Origin: Oscillatoriales cyanobacterium
GTDB taxonomy: Bacteria > Cyanobacteriota > Cyanobacteriia > Cyanobacteriales > Laspinemataceae
Assembly: GCA_011390955.1 (NCBI GenBank)
Contig: JAABRM010000012.1
Span: forward strand, 62,001-126,000
Length of the DNA: 64,000 bases
Direction: 5' to 3'
Shown: positions 36,831 through 45,891 of the stretch, piece by piece
How the letters are laid out: every line of letters starts with the position of its first letter
How positions within the stretch are numbered: the first letter of the stretch is position 1
Position numbers and translations under genes: made by a program
The notes under the pieces: model-generated
Told to the model about the DNA's origin: nothing
The model's database searches: none
What the model saw: only the letters and a program-made list of their open reading frames with translations

Positions 36831-38000
36831 TTAGCACAGTTTTGGGAGTAATGCGTCGCCTCTTTTGCTTTTAATTATAATTTGACGGCGGCGATCAAAT
36901 AATAGACAACCGACTTGAACTTCTCGGTTGCTGTGGATGCGAATGTAGTCTTGCGATCGCATATCGATTCGATCGGCGATCGCGCCATAGACCCGATCCA
37001 CCCAATCACTGTTCGTCGAGATATCCAGATCCCGCAAAACTTGCAAGGCTGCCTCTGCCGTCTCACTGGCAAAAATTTGCTGTAATGTCACGGTCGGTAA
37101 GCCTAAATTGCCACAATGAGCCGCCAAAATTTCGCGCCGACCATCAGCCAAGTAGTGATGGGTGTGAAAAATCCCCCCAGCCAATTTCATTAACTTACCA
37201 TGATAACCAAATAGCAAAATTGACTTGACATTTTCCTCACTTGCTGCTACCAACAAAGGCCCGATCCAGTTGGCCATTTTGACCAACCGCCCCGAATCAA
37301 TCCCCATTTTCGCCGCCAAATCTAAGCCATTTTCGCCAATACAGAAAACTAAACTATCAAACTGACGGGCTTTAATCGCCAACTCTTGACGATACGCTTC
37401 CAACTGTCCGGGACTACTCAGGGGTTCAGAAATCCCCGTAGTTCCCAACAGGGATAAGCCTTGGACAACGCCAAAGGCTTCATTAGACGTGCGTTGGGCG
37501 AGTTGACGACCTTCTGGCAAGATAATCGTTACGGTAATTTTGTCGGTGGATGCTAATAAAGGAGTGAGGTTTTCGCGCAACAATCGCCGTGCATAACCAT
37601 AAATCGCGGCTTGGTCATTGTTGGCGTGACGGCCAATTCCTTCCCCTCCTTGGATGATAATTTGCGGCGATCTTTGCGCCGATCGCTCACTAGGTGCTGT
37701 TGTCGGGTCAGCAGTCGGTTCAGCGAATTCCACCATTGCCCAAATCGGCGTATTCCGAGTTAAATCTAGATTATCTCCCGGATCGCTGCGGGCGATCGCC
37801 AGAGCGGTTCCTGGTTTTAACCGGGACACTTGTTCAATGGGAATTTCTACGGTTTGGGGAGGATCGAGTAAATCCACAGATACCCGATCGATTGATTCCC
37901 CAGGGGATAGATGCGATCGCCAAGATTTGACAGCAGCGATCGCCGCTGCACAAGCAAACACCGGCAAGGTATAACCAGATCGAGGCAAAGAATTCGGCAT
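36831..38000 (-). CDS. cbiD: cobalt-precorrin-5B C1-methyltransferase
   Basis: A 389-residue CbiD of the oxygen-independent cobalamin pathway, which methylates C1 of cobalt-precorrin-5B using SAM. Family features include the start RSGYTLPVFACAAAIAA, the Gly-rich IIQGGEGIGRHA segment, and GTTGISEPLS. It differs from many CbiDs in having Tyr-Thr-Leu-Pro in place of the usual Gly-rich TTG stretch near the N-terminus; this may be normal for cyanobacteria. No other cbi gene is adjacent and no cobalamin riboswitch box was seen upstream. A strong palindrome lies 28 bp before the start. Confidence 0.9.
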   Translation of the reverse strand: MPNSLPRSGYTLPVFACAAAIAAVKSWRSHLSPGESIDRVSVDLLDPPQTVEIPIEQVSRLKPGTALAIARSDPGDNLDLTRNTPIWAMVEFAEPTADPTTAPSERSAQRSPQIIIQGGEGIGRHANNDQAAIYGYARRLLRENLTPLLASTDKITVTIILPEGRQLAQRTSNEAFGVVQGLSLLGTTGISEPLSSPGQLEAYRQELAIKARQFDSLVFCIGENGLDLAAKMGIDSGRLVKMANWIGPLLVAASEENVKSILLFGYHGKLMKLAGGIFHTHHYLADGRREILAAHCGNLGLPTVTLQQIFASETAEAALQVLRDLDISTNSDWVDRVYGAIADRIDMRSQDYIRIHSNREVQVGCLLFDRRRQIIIKSKRGDALLPKLC

Positions 38001-38027
38001 AATTCAGCATAAAAATAATGGTTCTAT

Positions 38028-38072
38028 TATGATAAAACCCTCAACTCGTAAGGGGTTGAGGGTTTTATCATA
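38028..38072. promoter_or_regulatory. 18-bp-arm perfect palindrome upstream of cbiD
   Basis: Two perfect 18-bp arms around CCCTCAAC / GTTGAGGG with a 9-nt loop (38046-38054). It lies in the divergent region, 28 bp before cbiD. It would form a stable hairpin in the cbiD leader; it may be regulatory or simply a REP-type repeat. Confidence 0.6.
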
Positions 38073-38159
38073 TATGTGCTTAAATCTTGTTATCTTAGCA
38101 GGTAGGCGATCGCCAAGGAAGTTTCACCAACTATAGCTATCCGTGCAGGATTTATGAAC

Positions 38160-38188
38160 TCCCCTCTCCCAGAGGGGAGAGGGGTCCG
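38160..38188. repeat. CCCCTCTCCC hairpin repeat
   Basis: Arms CCCCTCTCC(C) and GGGGAGAGGGG form a GC-rich hairpin, followed by GTCCGCCATCG. It is a dispersed-repeat-like element in the promoter region of the plus-strand gene. Confidence 0.6.
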
Positions 38189-38270
38189 CCATCGTGAGGG
38201 TTTATTTCACGATTGATTTAGGATTGCTATATCAGCGGTCAGCTTAACAACAACAGGAGCGCATTAAACA

Positions 38271-39413
38271 ATGGAAATACGCGGCATTTGGCTAACGAAT
38301 ACGGACAGCCAAGTTCTCACCTCTAAAGATAAAATCACCGAAGCAATGGAATTCCTTGCGGCAACCGGATTTAATGTGGTATTTCCCGTGGTTTGGAGCC
38401 AAGGATACACCCTCTATCCTTCCCAAATTATGCAGGAAACTTTTGGCCATCAAATCTTGCCGAAATTTCCCGGACGCGACCCCCTAGGGGAAGTCTGCGA
38501 AGCCGCCAAAAAAGTGGGATTAGCGGTGATTCCTTGGTTTGAATATGGCTTTGCTTGTTCCTACCGGCAAAAAGGGGGCAAAATTCTGGCGGCAAAACCC
38601 CATTGGGCAGCCCGCGATCGCGCCGGAAATCTTTTAAGCAAAAATGGCTTTGAATGGATGAATGCCTTTGACGTAGAAGTGCAACATTTCCTCAGTTCGT
38701 TAGTTTTAGAAGTAGCCAAAAATTATCCTATTGATGGCATCCAAGGGGACGATCGAATGCCTGCATTGCCCAGTGAAGGGGGCTACGATCCAAACACTAT
38801 CCAAGCCTATCGTCAAGTCTTTGACTGTGACCCCCCAGAAAATCCTTATGATTATCGTTGGCTGAAATGGCGGGCGGATCTTTTAACCAACTTTTTATCC
38901 AGGCTTTACCAGAATGTCAAAGAAATCAACCCAAATTCGATCGTTTCTTTATCTCCCAATATCTATAAATGGTGTTTAGATGAATATTTACAAGACTCGC
39001 AAACTTGGTTAAATCGTAACTTAGTCGATTTGATTCATCCCCAAGTTTATCGCCGAGATTTAGCCAGCTATAAACGCACCATTACCTATATCACCAAATT
39101 AGAATATAAATCTGAACATATCCCCCGGTTAGCCCCAGGAATTTTAATCAAAATCGGCAACTATCGGATTACTGAATCAGACTTAATCGAAGCGATCGCC
39201 TATAATCGTTACTGTGGGATTTACGGAGAGGTCTTATTTTTCTATGAAGGTTTACGGGAAAATAATGATGCCTTGGCAAAAGCCCTCCGTTCCGGCCCTT
39301 ATGCCCGCAATGCCGAATTTCCCTCGGTGCAATATTTAGAGAAACTTGTCAACCAAAAGCGATCGAAATCAATTTTCAGTAAAGCGATGGATCGTTTTAA
39401 AGATTTTATGTAA
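38271..39413 (+). CDS. GHL10-type glycoside hydrolase family protein (DUF187-like)
   Basis: A 380-residue TIM-barrel protein of the family-10-like glycosyl hydrolases. Typical segments are the start EIRGIWLTNTDSQVL, WFEYGF, and IDGIQGDDRM, where the acidic pair would be catalytic. YDYRWLKWRADLLTNFLSRL and LSPNIYKWC also fit the family. No signal peptide is seen, unlike many relatives, so this version may act in the cytoplasm. Substrates of this family are poorly known; peptidoglycan or storage glycans have been suggested. It is divergent from cbiD. Confidence 0.87.
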   Translation: MEIRGIWLTNTDSQVLTSKDKITEAMEFLAATGFNVVFPVVWSQGYTLYPSQIMQETFGHQILPKFPGRDPLGEVCEAAKKVGLAVIPWFEYGFACSYRQKGGKILAAKPHWAARDRAGNLLSKNGFEWMNAFDVEVQHFLSSLVLEVAKNYPIDGIQGDDRMPALPSEGGYDPNTIQAYRQVFDCDPPENPYDYRWLKWRADLLTNFLSRLYQNVKEINPNSIVSLSPNIYKWCLDEYLQDSQTWLNRNLVDLIHPQVYRRDLASYKRTITYITKLEYKSEHIPRLAPGILIKIGNYRITESDLIEAIAYNRYCGIYGEVLFFYEGLRENNDALAKALRSGPYARNAEFPSVQYLEKLVNQKRSKSIFSKAMDRFKDFM

Positions 39414-39483
39414 AGATTCCTGGGCGGCATTTCACCAGATTCGCTGCCAGAAATTGACCATGATTTTTCGGGGCTGATTTCGC

Positions 39484-40551
39484 TCAGATTAATTCCATCG
39501 ATAACAAATGCTTGATTAATTTCGGAATCTGTATTTCTACCAAATATGATAAGCCTATTAAAATCAGCAAACTTAGGACTAAATCTTCCCAAGGAATTCT
39601 CTCCATTGCGGAAAAGTTCCGCAGCCCCCATTGTACCAAAATCGGATAATGTAACACATATAAAGCATAAGATATTGGATATATTTTATTAAAAGGAATT
39701 AGCAGATTTTTTACCCAATTATTCCAGTTTACCATAAAAGCAAAAATACTAAAACACAATAAAAATAAGGCGATCGAGAAATGACGCCAAATTAAAAAGG
39801 GATAGTAACCTAATTGAATTTCTGGTATCCCAAAAATCGGCAATCCGGTCAAAACAACCATTCCTAAAATAGCGATTAAACAATGCTGAGTATTTTTCAG
39901 GGTTAACCGCCGCTCCATTGCATAAATAGAACCTAACTCAATCCCCAGCCATTCCAAAATAAAATAAGTTAAAATTAAACAAATTTGATTGGGGAAAATT
40001 ACATAAATTAAATAGGCGATACTTGAAAATATTAATACTAAATAAATTCGGTATTTCTGTCTAGGTAAGCAGCGATACAGCGGGTAAACTAACAGATAAA
40101 ACCACCATTGATAAGAAAGAGACCATAACGGTAAATTTCCCAGAAATGGGTAGAACCAAGTCCCTGGTTTTACACTGCCAAAATCTTGCAGTAAAAGTAA
40201 ATTACCGATCAAGTCTTTCCAGGTAAATAGCTTAGATAAAGACCCCGTAAAATATCCAATGACCAGGGAAACTAAGAGTGATATTAGGAAAGGAATATAA
40301 ATGCGCTGAAATCTTTTGAGTAAAAATTTTTTAAAAGAGAAATATTTGCGTTCTAAGGAGAAAAAGATTAAAAATCCACTCATTAAGAAAAAGCCAACTA
40401 CAACTTCTTGACCCAAGGAGGCGATCGCCTTTACCGGGAAAGGCACGATATCTAAATGATATAAATTAACGGTGACATTATGAAAGATAATATAAACACA
40501 AAAACCACCTCGAATTTGATTGAGGATTTGAAAATCAAAGGTTTTTTGCAT
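39484..40551 (-). CDS. acyltransferase 3 family membrane protein
   Basis: A 355-residue protein with about ten membrane helices and the family signature near the N-terminus: LNQIRGGFCVYIIFHN, where His is thought to be catalytic, then FFLMSGFLIFFSLERKYF. Related enzymes (OatA, WecH, NolL) move acetyl or other acyl groups onto sugars of the cell wall, polysaccharides or lipids. No glycosyltransferase is nearby, so the acceptor is unknown. It is transcribed alone. Confidence 0.86.
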   Translation of the reverse strand: MQKTFDFQILNQIRGGFCVYIIFHNVTVNLYHLDIVPFPVKAIASLGQEVVVGFFLMSGFLIFFSLERKYFSFKKFLLKRFQRIYIPFLISLLVSLVIGYFTGSLSKLFTWKDLIGNLLLLQDFGSVKPGTWFYPFLGNLPLWSLSYQWWFYLLVYPLYRCLPRQKYRIYLVLIFSSIAYLIYVIFPNQICLILTYFILEWLGIELGSIYAMERRLTLKNTQHCLIAILGMVVLTGLPIFGIPEIQLGYYPFLIWRHFSIALFLLCFSIFAFMVNWNNWVKNLLIPFNKIYPISYALYVLHYPILVQWGLRNFSAMERIPWEDLVLSLLILIGLSYLVEIQIPKLIKHLLSMELI

Positions 40552-40675
40552 AATTAATGAGAAACTTTTAACCAGTTTGGCGAGGGATTGTTCTAACAGA
40601 AAACCACAAAGACACTTTTAACACAAAGATGATATTCTCTGTGTTTTCTGGGTCTTTGTGGTGATTCAAAATTGA

Positions 40676-42055
40676 CTAATCTTGAGCTCCGGCTTGTTGA
40701 AGTAAACGCGCTATTTTTCTATAGCGGTTGAATTCAGCGATCGCCAATGCGGTATAGCCGCCTTGATTCTTGACATTCAAATCTGCCCCGGCGGAAATCA
40801 TTATTTGAACAGCCCCTTCACGACCGCGAGACGCCGCCCAAATTAAGGCGGTTGCCCCGGCATCATCTTGCTGGTTGACATCAGCCCCAGCCTCGATTAA
40901 CGCCTGCATCACGAAAATATGATTTCGATCGGCGGCTCTCATTAAGGAGGTTTTCCCTTCGGAGACCTTGGTATTAGGGGATGCACCGGCATCGAGTAAC
41001 ACTTTCACGGTCTTGATATGGCCATAAGTCGCCGCAAGAGTCAGGGGAGTTTCATTAAAGTTTCTCACGTTAATATCCGCTCCTCTTTGTAGCAGCAACG
41101 CCACAATATCGTGATGTCCTTGCAACGCTGCAACTAACAGGGGTGTATCACCAAGTCGGTTGCGCTGTTGAAAGTTGGCACCGCGATCGAGGAGTACCTG
41201 GACTACATCCAAGTACCCTTCTACTACGGCCAGATTTAATGCGGTTTCATCATCCTTGTCTTTGGCATTAATTTGGGCGCCAGCATCTAATAAAATATGC
41301 ACCAATTCCACATTGCCACTGGCCGCTGCCGCCATTAATGGGGTTTCCCCTTCTAAGTCTGGGGCATTGACATTGGCACCGGCATTTAATAAAGCTTTGA
41401 CAATCTGAGTTTTTTGATGCTCAACAGCTAACAACAATGGGGGTTCACTGTCTTCGTTTTGGCAATGGACTAACTCTGGCTTATAGGACAGCAGGGTTTG
41501 AATCATGGCCAAATCCGCTTTGGTGACAGCGGTCAGGAATGCGGCTATTCCTTCGGGTTCACTGAGTTGAGCGTTGGCATGGAGTAAAATCTCTACCACA
41601 TCGGCAAAGCCGAGGTTTAAGGCAATTTTCAGGGCAGTATCCCCATCTCGATCCGATACATTGGGGTCAGCCCCGGCATCAAGCAATAGATGCACTAGGA
41701 CGGCTTTGCCTTTCATGGCAGCGGCCATTAATGCGGTGCTACCATCATCGTTTCCATCATTAACATCCGCACCTCTCGATAGTAAAAATTTCACAACATC
41801 TAGCTGGTAGTTAGCACAAGCCAACATGAGAGCAGTGACGCCATATTTTTTTCTTCGAGCATTGACTTTGGCACCAGCATCAACCAAGATTCGCACGATT
41901 TCTGTGTAGCCTTGAGACGCGGCAAACATTAAAGCTGTTGTACCTTCTGGATCCGTGCTGTTCAGATCAGCACCTTGGGCAATTAATGCTGAAATTGGAG
42001 TGATTTGGCCACTTCGGACTGCCTGTAGTAATAAAATATCTTGCTGAGAGGGCAT
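40676..42055 (-). CDS. ankyrin-repeat protein
   Basis: The start is set at the ATG at 42055 because AGAGG lies eight bases before it (459 residues). The whole protein is about 13 ankyrin repeats (for example TALMFAASQGYTEIVRILVD and TPLMAAAASGNVELVHILLD), with one degenerate unit around residues 170-200. There is no other domain, signal peptide or membrane helix. Such proteins bind partners through a curved repeat surface; the partner is unknown. A slightly extended start (42073) is possible. Confidence 0.88.
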   Translation of the reverse strand: MPSQQDILLLQAVRSGQITPISALIAQGADLNSTDPEGTTALMFAASQGYTEIVRILVDAGAKVNARRKKYGVTALMLACANYQLDVVKFLLSRGADVNDGNDDGSTALMAAAMKGKAVLVHLLLDAGADPNVSDRDGDTALKIALNLGFADVVEILLHANAQLSEPEGIAAFLTAVTKADLAMIQTLLSYKPELVHCQNEDSEPPLLLAVEHQKTQIVKALLNAGANVNAPDLEGETPLMAAAASGNVELVHILLDAGAQINAKDKDDETALNLAVVEGYLDVVQVLLDRGANFQQRNRLGDTPLLVAALQGHHDIVALLLQRGADINVRNFNETPLTLAATYGHIKTVKVLLDAGASPNTKVSEGKTSLMRAADRNHIFVMQALIEAGADVNQQDDAGATALIWAASRGREGAVQIMISAGADLNVKNQGGYTALAIAEFNRYRKIARLLQQAGAQD

Positions 42056-42342
42056 ACGGGAGCCTCTTGTCACCTAAAACAATTGGGCAATGTTGATCAG
42101 AGTAACCCATTGGTTATGGGCTTGAACCAGTGGTCTGAGTTGCTGCGCTAGAAAAGCCGTTAGCAATGCTAAAGGGCTATGTTCCGCAAGGAGAAAAACT
42201 CATCCTGGTTGCGATCGCTTCCGCCGGGTCAGTCTGGCTTTTGATTACCTCTAGATTAAAGTTAAACAATGAATTTGATCCCTGGATCCTAAATTTATGA
42301 TAAGTTTTATGAAGATTTTCGGCTAACTAATAGAGAATTACC

Positions 42343-42819
42343 ATGCGAATTGAAGTTCTTCCCGAACCACTGCAAACTTATGTGCTGCCTTTCTTACACC
42401 CAGTTTTGATGTGGGTGATTTTTGCCCTGACGATCTATGCTCTGGTTCTGGGGGTAAAAGCCAAGAAAACCAGACAAGCGACCGGGGAAGAGAAGAAAGA
42501 ACTGATTAAAGGCAAATACAATACGAAACACTATCAAGTGGGTTCGATCCTTTTGGCCCTGATGGTGCTGGGTACGATTGGCGGGATGGCTGCTACTTAT
42601 GTGAATAATGGCAAGTTGTTTGTGGGGCCGCATTTGTTGGTCGGTCTGGGGATGACTGCCATGATTGCGACTTCCGCTGCTTTGGCGCCTTTTATGCAGA
42701 AAGGTGCTGACTGGGCGCGATCGCTCCATGTGGGCTTGAATATGATTTTGGTGGTGCTATTTGCTTGGCAAGCTTTTAGCGGTGTCCAAATTGTCCAGAA
42801 ACTTGTCAGCAGTCTGTAA
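42343..42819 (+). CDS. DUF4079 membrane protein
   Basis: A 158-residue protein with four membrane helices, with two conserved His-containing helix ends (LPFLHPVLMW and GPHLLVGLGM, and ARSLHVGLNMI). The histidine spacing resembles b-type cytochromes, and DUF4079 proteins, found in cyanobacteria and plastid-bearing organisms, have been suggested to be of that kind; this is inference. It is monocistronic and followed by a palindrome and a terminator. Confidence 0.85.
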   Translation: MRIEVLPEPLQTYVLPFLHPVLMWVIFALTIYALVLGVKAKKTRQATGEEKKELIKGKYNTKHYQVGSILLALMVLGTIGGMAATYVNNGKLFVGPHLLVGLGMTAMIATSAALAPFMQKGADWARSLHVGLNMILVVLFAWQAFSGVQIVQKLVSSL

Positions 42820-42890
42820 TATTTTTCTGCCTAATTCTGGATCGATCCCCCCAACTTAAGGATCTGGGGCAGGATTTACCGGAAATTGGT

Positions 42891-42920
42891 CTCGTTCCCA
42901 GGCTCCAGCCTGGGAACGAG
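42891..42920. repeat. CTCGTTCCCAGGCT palindrome
   Basis: Perfect 14-bp arms with a 2-nt loop, after the DUF4079 gene. It resembles a dispersed palindrome common in cyanobacteria. Confidence 0.75.
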
Positions 42921-42931
42921 GTTACGAGGGT

Positions 42932-42971
42932 AAAAAAAGGAGGCGATATTTAGCGATCGCCCTCTTTTTTT
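42932..42971. terminator. bidirectional terminator with HIP1 in the stem
   Basis: AAAAAAAGGAGGCGAT pairs with ATCGCCCTCTTTTTTT (one mismatched pair region), so both strands end in a T-run. It serves the two convergent genes DUF4079 and DUF1997. Confidence 0.8.
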
Positions 42972-43015
42972 GTCTTTTTTCGCAGGTTTTGTGGCTTTTT
43001 TGTGCGGTTTTAGAG

Positions 43016-43810
43016 TTAGGGGTTAACTTGTTCGCAAACCCCACGACCTTTGGTTTGTTGCCAATGTTTTTTAAAGAGTTTCAAGGTGGCTTCCCCTTGG
43101 CTGGTGTGAAAATCTTCCTGGACTTTATAGGTGAGACGATTAGAAACCAGTTTGACGATTTGAGCCAAAATGCGATCGCCGGTTTTTTGAATCACCGCTT
43201 CCGGTAATTTTTTAATAAATTGGGGAAAGCAGACGCCAACTTTGAGGTCTAACTGCCACTCCACACGAGTCATTTTGCTTGGCAGAGTTGAACCATCTGC
43301 CGCTAATTCTTCTGAAGGCTCAAACGGAAGTTCTACCAAGGTTTGTACCGCTTTAAAGTCCACTTCATACCCAGGGGGCGTATAGTTGGGTACGGGGATC
43401 GTTTCAATCCGATAAACTCCCTCATCTTGGGGCAACAAATGCAGGCCAATTTTGGGTTCCACCTGATAACCAAAGGAGCCAAACTTGCCAATGGTTAAAG
43501 CATAACCATTTGTGCCAATTGGTTTGGCTTTCATCGGATGAGCACAACGGATAAACCATCCTTGGTGAGCGTCAAAATATTCAGCGGCAGTTTTGGCATC
43601 AGCGAACATTTCCATACAGCCAATAAAGTGGGTTTGAAACCAAGTCGGTTCATTCGTTACGGATGCGTCGATTCCATCGGCATTTGTCGGAGTTGGCATT
43701 GCAGTCATAATTGGCTCATGCGTCAGTGGTTGCATCACCCGCTTTTCCTTAAAATAATCCTTTAACTGAGATTCGGCGAGGGATTCAGGGCGGTTTGGTT
43801 CATCCTCCAC
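43016..43810 (-). CDS. DUF1997 family protein
   Basis: A 264-residue protein; the GTG at 43810 is uncertain and the ATG at 43735 would give 239 residues. The family, shared by cyanobacteria and plants, resembles lipid-binding START-like (SRPBCC) folds. Seen here are FIGCMEMFADAKTAAEYFDAH, the VEPKIGLHLLP segment and a C-terminal amphipathic helix. No function is proven. The N-terminal 50 residues have low complexity. Confidence 0.8.
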   Translation of the reverse strand: MEDEPNRPESLAESQLKDYFKEKRVMQPLTHEPIMTAMPTPTNADGIDASVTNEPTWFQTHFIGCMEMFADAKTAAEYFDAHQGWFIRCAHPMKAKPIGTNGYALTIGKFGSFGYQVEPKIGLHLLPQDEGVYRIETIPVPNYTPPGYEVDFKAVQTLVELPFEPSEELAADGSTLPSKMTRVEWQLDLKVGVCFPQFIKKLPEAVIQKTGDRILAQIVKLVSNRLTYKVQEDFHTSQGEATLKLFKKHWQQTKGRGVCEQVNP

Positions 43811-43889
43811 GACTCAATTCTGTGCAAAACCGGCTATTAATAGCTATTAATAAAATATAGTTCCAAAGATATTGGTCGATCGTCAACAC

Positions 43890-44549
43890 ATGAAAGCATT
43901 TGTAGCCGGAGCAACCGGGGAAACCGGGCGCAGAATTGTCAAAGAACTCTTAAACCAACAGATTCCTGTCCGAGCCCTAGTGCGTAACCGGGAACTTGGT
44001 CAAGAAGTTCTGCCCCCAGAGGCGGAATTGGTCGTCGGAGATGTCCTGAAGCCAGAAACCATTCGTGAGGCGATCGCAGATTGCACCGTCTTACTTTGTG
44101 CCACTGGCGCCCGACCCAGTTTGGATCCTTTCGGTCCCTATCAAGTGGACTACGAAGGCACCAAAAACCTAGTCGATGTGGCCAAAAGCCAAGGAATCGA
44201 GCATTTTGTTTTCGTCTCATCGCTTTGTGTCTCTCAGCTATTCCATCCACTCAACCTGTTTTGGTTGATTTTGGTCTGGAAGAAAAGGGCAGAAGAATAT
44301 CTGCAAAAAAGCGGGCTGAAATATACTATAGTCCGTCCGGGGGGTCTAAGAAACGATGAAAGTAGCGATCGCCCGATCCTGTCCAATGCGGACACCCTAT
44401 TTGAAGGCAGTCTTCCCCGTACCCAGGTCGCCCAAGTTTGCGTCGCTGCCCTCTCCGAACCCGCATCCCACAATAAAATTGTGGAAATTATCGCCAAACC
44501 CGACGCACCGGCTAAAACTTTTAGCGAATTATTTGCCAATGTTCGGTAA
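43890..44549 (+). CDS. NAD(P)-binding atypical SDR (Ycf39/NmrA-like)
   Basis: The start is placed at the ATG at 43890 (219 residues). The N-terminus is the dinucleotide-binding motif AGATGETGRRIVKELL, and the rest is a shortened atypical SDR: VVGDVLKPETI, VFVSSLCVSQ and YTIVRPGGLRNDE. It lacks the active-site Tyr-Lys pair of classic SDRs, as do NmrA-type sensors. Close relatives in cyanobacteria are annotated as SDR or NAD-dependent epimerase; Ycf39 itself, a photosystem II assembly factor, is longer. The gene is followed by a long repeat block. Confidence 0.82.
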   Translation: MKAFVAGATGETGRRIVKELLNQQIPVRALVRNRELGQEVLPPEAELVVGDVLKPETIREAIADCTVLLCATGARPSLDPFGPYQVDYEGTKNLVDVAKSQGIEHFVFVSSLCVSQLFHPLNLFWLILVWKKRAEEYLQKSGLKYTIVRPGGLRNDESSDRPILSNADTLFEGSLPRTQVAQVCVAALSEPASHNKIVEIIAKPDAPAKTFSELFANVR

Positions 44550-44800
44550 TTGTTGTTGGTTGATGGTTGTTCGTTCTTCGTTGTTGGTTGGTTGTTATTT
44601 GTTATTTGTTATTTGGCTAACCAACAACCATCAACTATCAACCAAGCAACAACCAACAACCTTGATGCGGAATCACCCGTTGGCATCTTGAAGCTAAAAT
44701 CAAAGGTGGGACAAAATCCTCACCTTTTTGTTGTTTGTTGGTTGTTGTTTGTTATTTGTTCTTTGTTCTTTGTTGTTTGTTATTGGGTATGATAAATTTA
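44550..44800. repeat. paired heptamer-type arrays (TTGTTGG and CCAACAA)
   Basis: TTGTTGGTTG and GTTATTT units are followed by their complement (AACCAACAACC), then again by TTGTTTGTTGG units, in the gap after the SDR gene. Long hairpins are possible. Confidence 0.75.
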
Positions 44801-44867
44801 CTCTCAATTAGAAATAACACCCAATCCGGTTGTCGTAGACTGACTACTCTCCTTACCTAAAACGCTT

Positions 44868-44928
44868 GTGGATTCCCGCCCCCCGCCTTCGCGGGGGCAG
44901 GCTTCGCGGGAATGACAGATAACTTTAT
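44868..44928. mobile_element. MITE-like element, degenerate partial copy E
   Basis: TTGTGGATTCCCGCC...GCGGGAATGACAG resembles the hairpin core of the MITE-like family, with a longer GC-rich loop. It sits between two repeat arrays. Confidence 0.55.
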
Positions 44929-44954
44929 AAAAGGGTTTTGATAACCGTATTTGG

Positions 44955-45100
44955 TATAACAACCAACAAAGAACAACCAACAAAGAACAACCAACAAAGA
45001 ACAACCAACAAAGAACAACCAACAAAGAACAACCAACAAAGAACAACCAACAAATAACAACCAACAAATAACAACCAACAAATAACAACCAACAAATAAT
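44955..45100. repeat. 14-bp tandem array (aacaaccaacaaag)
   Basis: About ten copies of a 14-bp unit made of two heptamers, the last third with ataacaaccaacaa variants. It could pair with the TTGTTTGTTGG units before the MITE fragment, putting that fragment in the loop. It ends about 17 bp before the GH104 start. Confidence 0.85.
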
Positions 45101-45116
45101 TAGAGATATTTGATTA

Positions 45117-45770
45117 GTGAATTCATCATCAAAATTAGCCCAACCTAAATTATTCAACCGGATTGTTGCTGCCACTGCCGCCATTAGTTTGGTATTACTC
45201 CTGCAACATTGCCAAAGTAGAAAATCAGCCAACTTAGACTTGTCAGAAAGGGGTTATCAAGCCCCTTTAGTTATGCGCGGTGGCGACCCCTATATTCGCG
45301 CTTTAATGCGGACAATTTCCGCTAGTGAATCTAATGTATCTCGACCTTATTGGGTGATTTATGGGGGAAACTATGTCAAAAAACTCGATCGCCATCCCGA
45401 TATTTGCGAACGAATTTCCGTTGGCCCAAATTATGGCAATTGCTCAACTGCTGCGGGCCGCTATCAGTTTATTACGACTACTTGGGAAGAAATGGCCGAA
45501 CGCTATCACCCAAATCAGCACAAATTTTTGTTTTGGGAATCCTATAGTTTTGAACCGGAATATCAAGATCGGGTGATTTATGCTTGGTTAAGTGACCCAG
45601 AGGCTTGGGGAGTCGATATTCCTCAACTCTTGCGGGAAGGGAAAATCGATGAAGTTTTATGGTTGCTTTCCGGCACTTGGACGAGTTTAGGTTATGGCAT
45701 TGAAACTAATTCTATGAGTCGATATTTACCAGAAATATACGCAGAAATTTTGCAAGAAGAACTGCGGTAA
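45117..45770 (+). CDS. GH104 lysozyme-like lytic transglycosylase (lambda R type)
   Basis: A 217-residue protein starting at a GTG. Residues 14-32 form a membrane segment ending in LLLQHC, possibly a lipoprotein-like anchor, so it faces the periplasm. The catalytic domain resembles the phage lambda endolysin: ASESN (catalytic Glu), then the conserved STAAGRYQF and a C-terminal WTSLGYG. It would cleave peptidoglycan, giving anhydro ends. No holin or phage genes are nearby, so it is more likely a cellular wall enzyme. Its upstream region is a 14-bp tandem array, so the promoter may be unusual. Confidence 0.83.
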   Translation: MNSSSKLAQPKLFNRIVAATAAISLVLLLQHCQSRKSANLDLSERGYQAPLVMRGGDPYIRALMRTISASESNVSRPYWVIYGGNYVKKLDRHPDICERISVGPNYGNCSTAAGRYQFITTTWEEMAERYHPNQHKFLFWESYSFEPEYQDRVIYAWLSDPEAWGVDIPQLLREGKIDEVLWLLSGTWTSLGYGIETNSMSRYLPEIYAEILQEELR

Positions 45771-45891
45771 TTATGGCAATATTAGCGCAGTTGCTATAGA
45801 ATAAAATTAGCACATTTAATCACGAATCGATCTATCGATCTAAGGACAAAGGCTATACAAAGGCTTTTTGTAATTTGCTAGGAGGTATGGA

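Noticed and set aside
37981-38270. Possible cobalamin riboswitch upstream of cbiD
   Set aside because: No B12-box-like sequence was seen; only a simple palindrome.
44955-45100. Regular array that could be taken for a CRISPR
   Set aside because: The unit is 14 bp with no spacers of unique sequence, and no cas gene is nearby.
44804-45232. 142-residue minus-strand frame with repeated LLFVGCSLLVV units
   Set aside because: It is the translation of the 14-bp tandem array and a MITE fragment; it overlaps the GH104 start.
45117-45770. Prophage remnant suggested by a lambda-type endolysin
   Set aside because: No other phage gene is near and the protein has its own membrane anchor, so a cellular wall enzyme is more likely.
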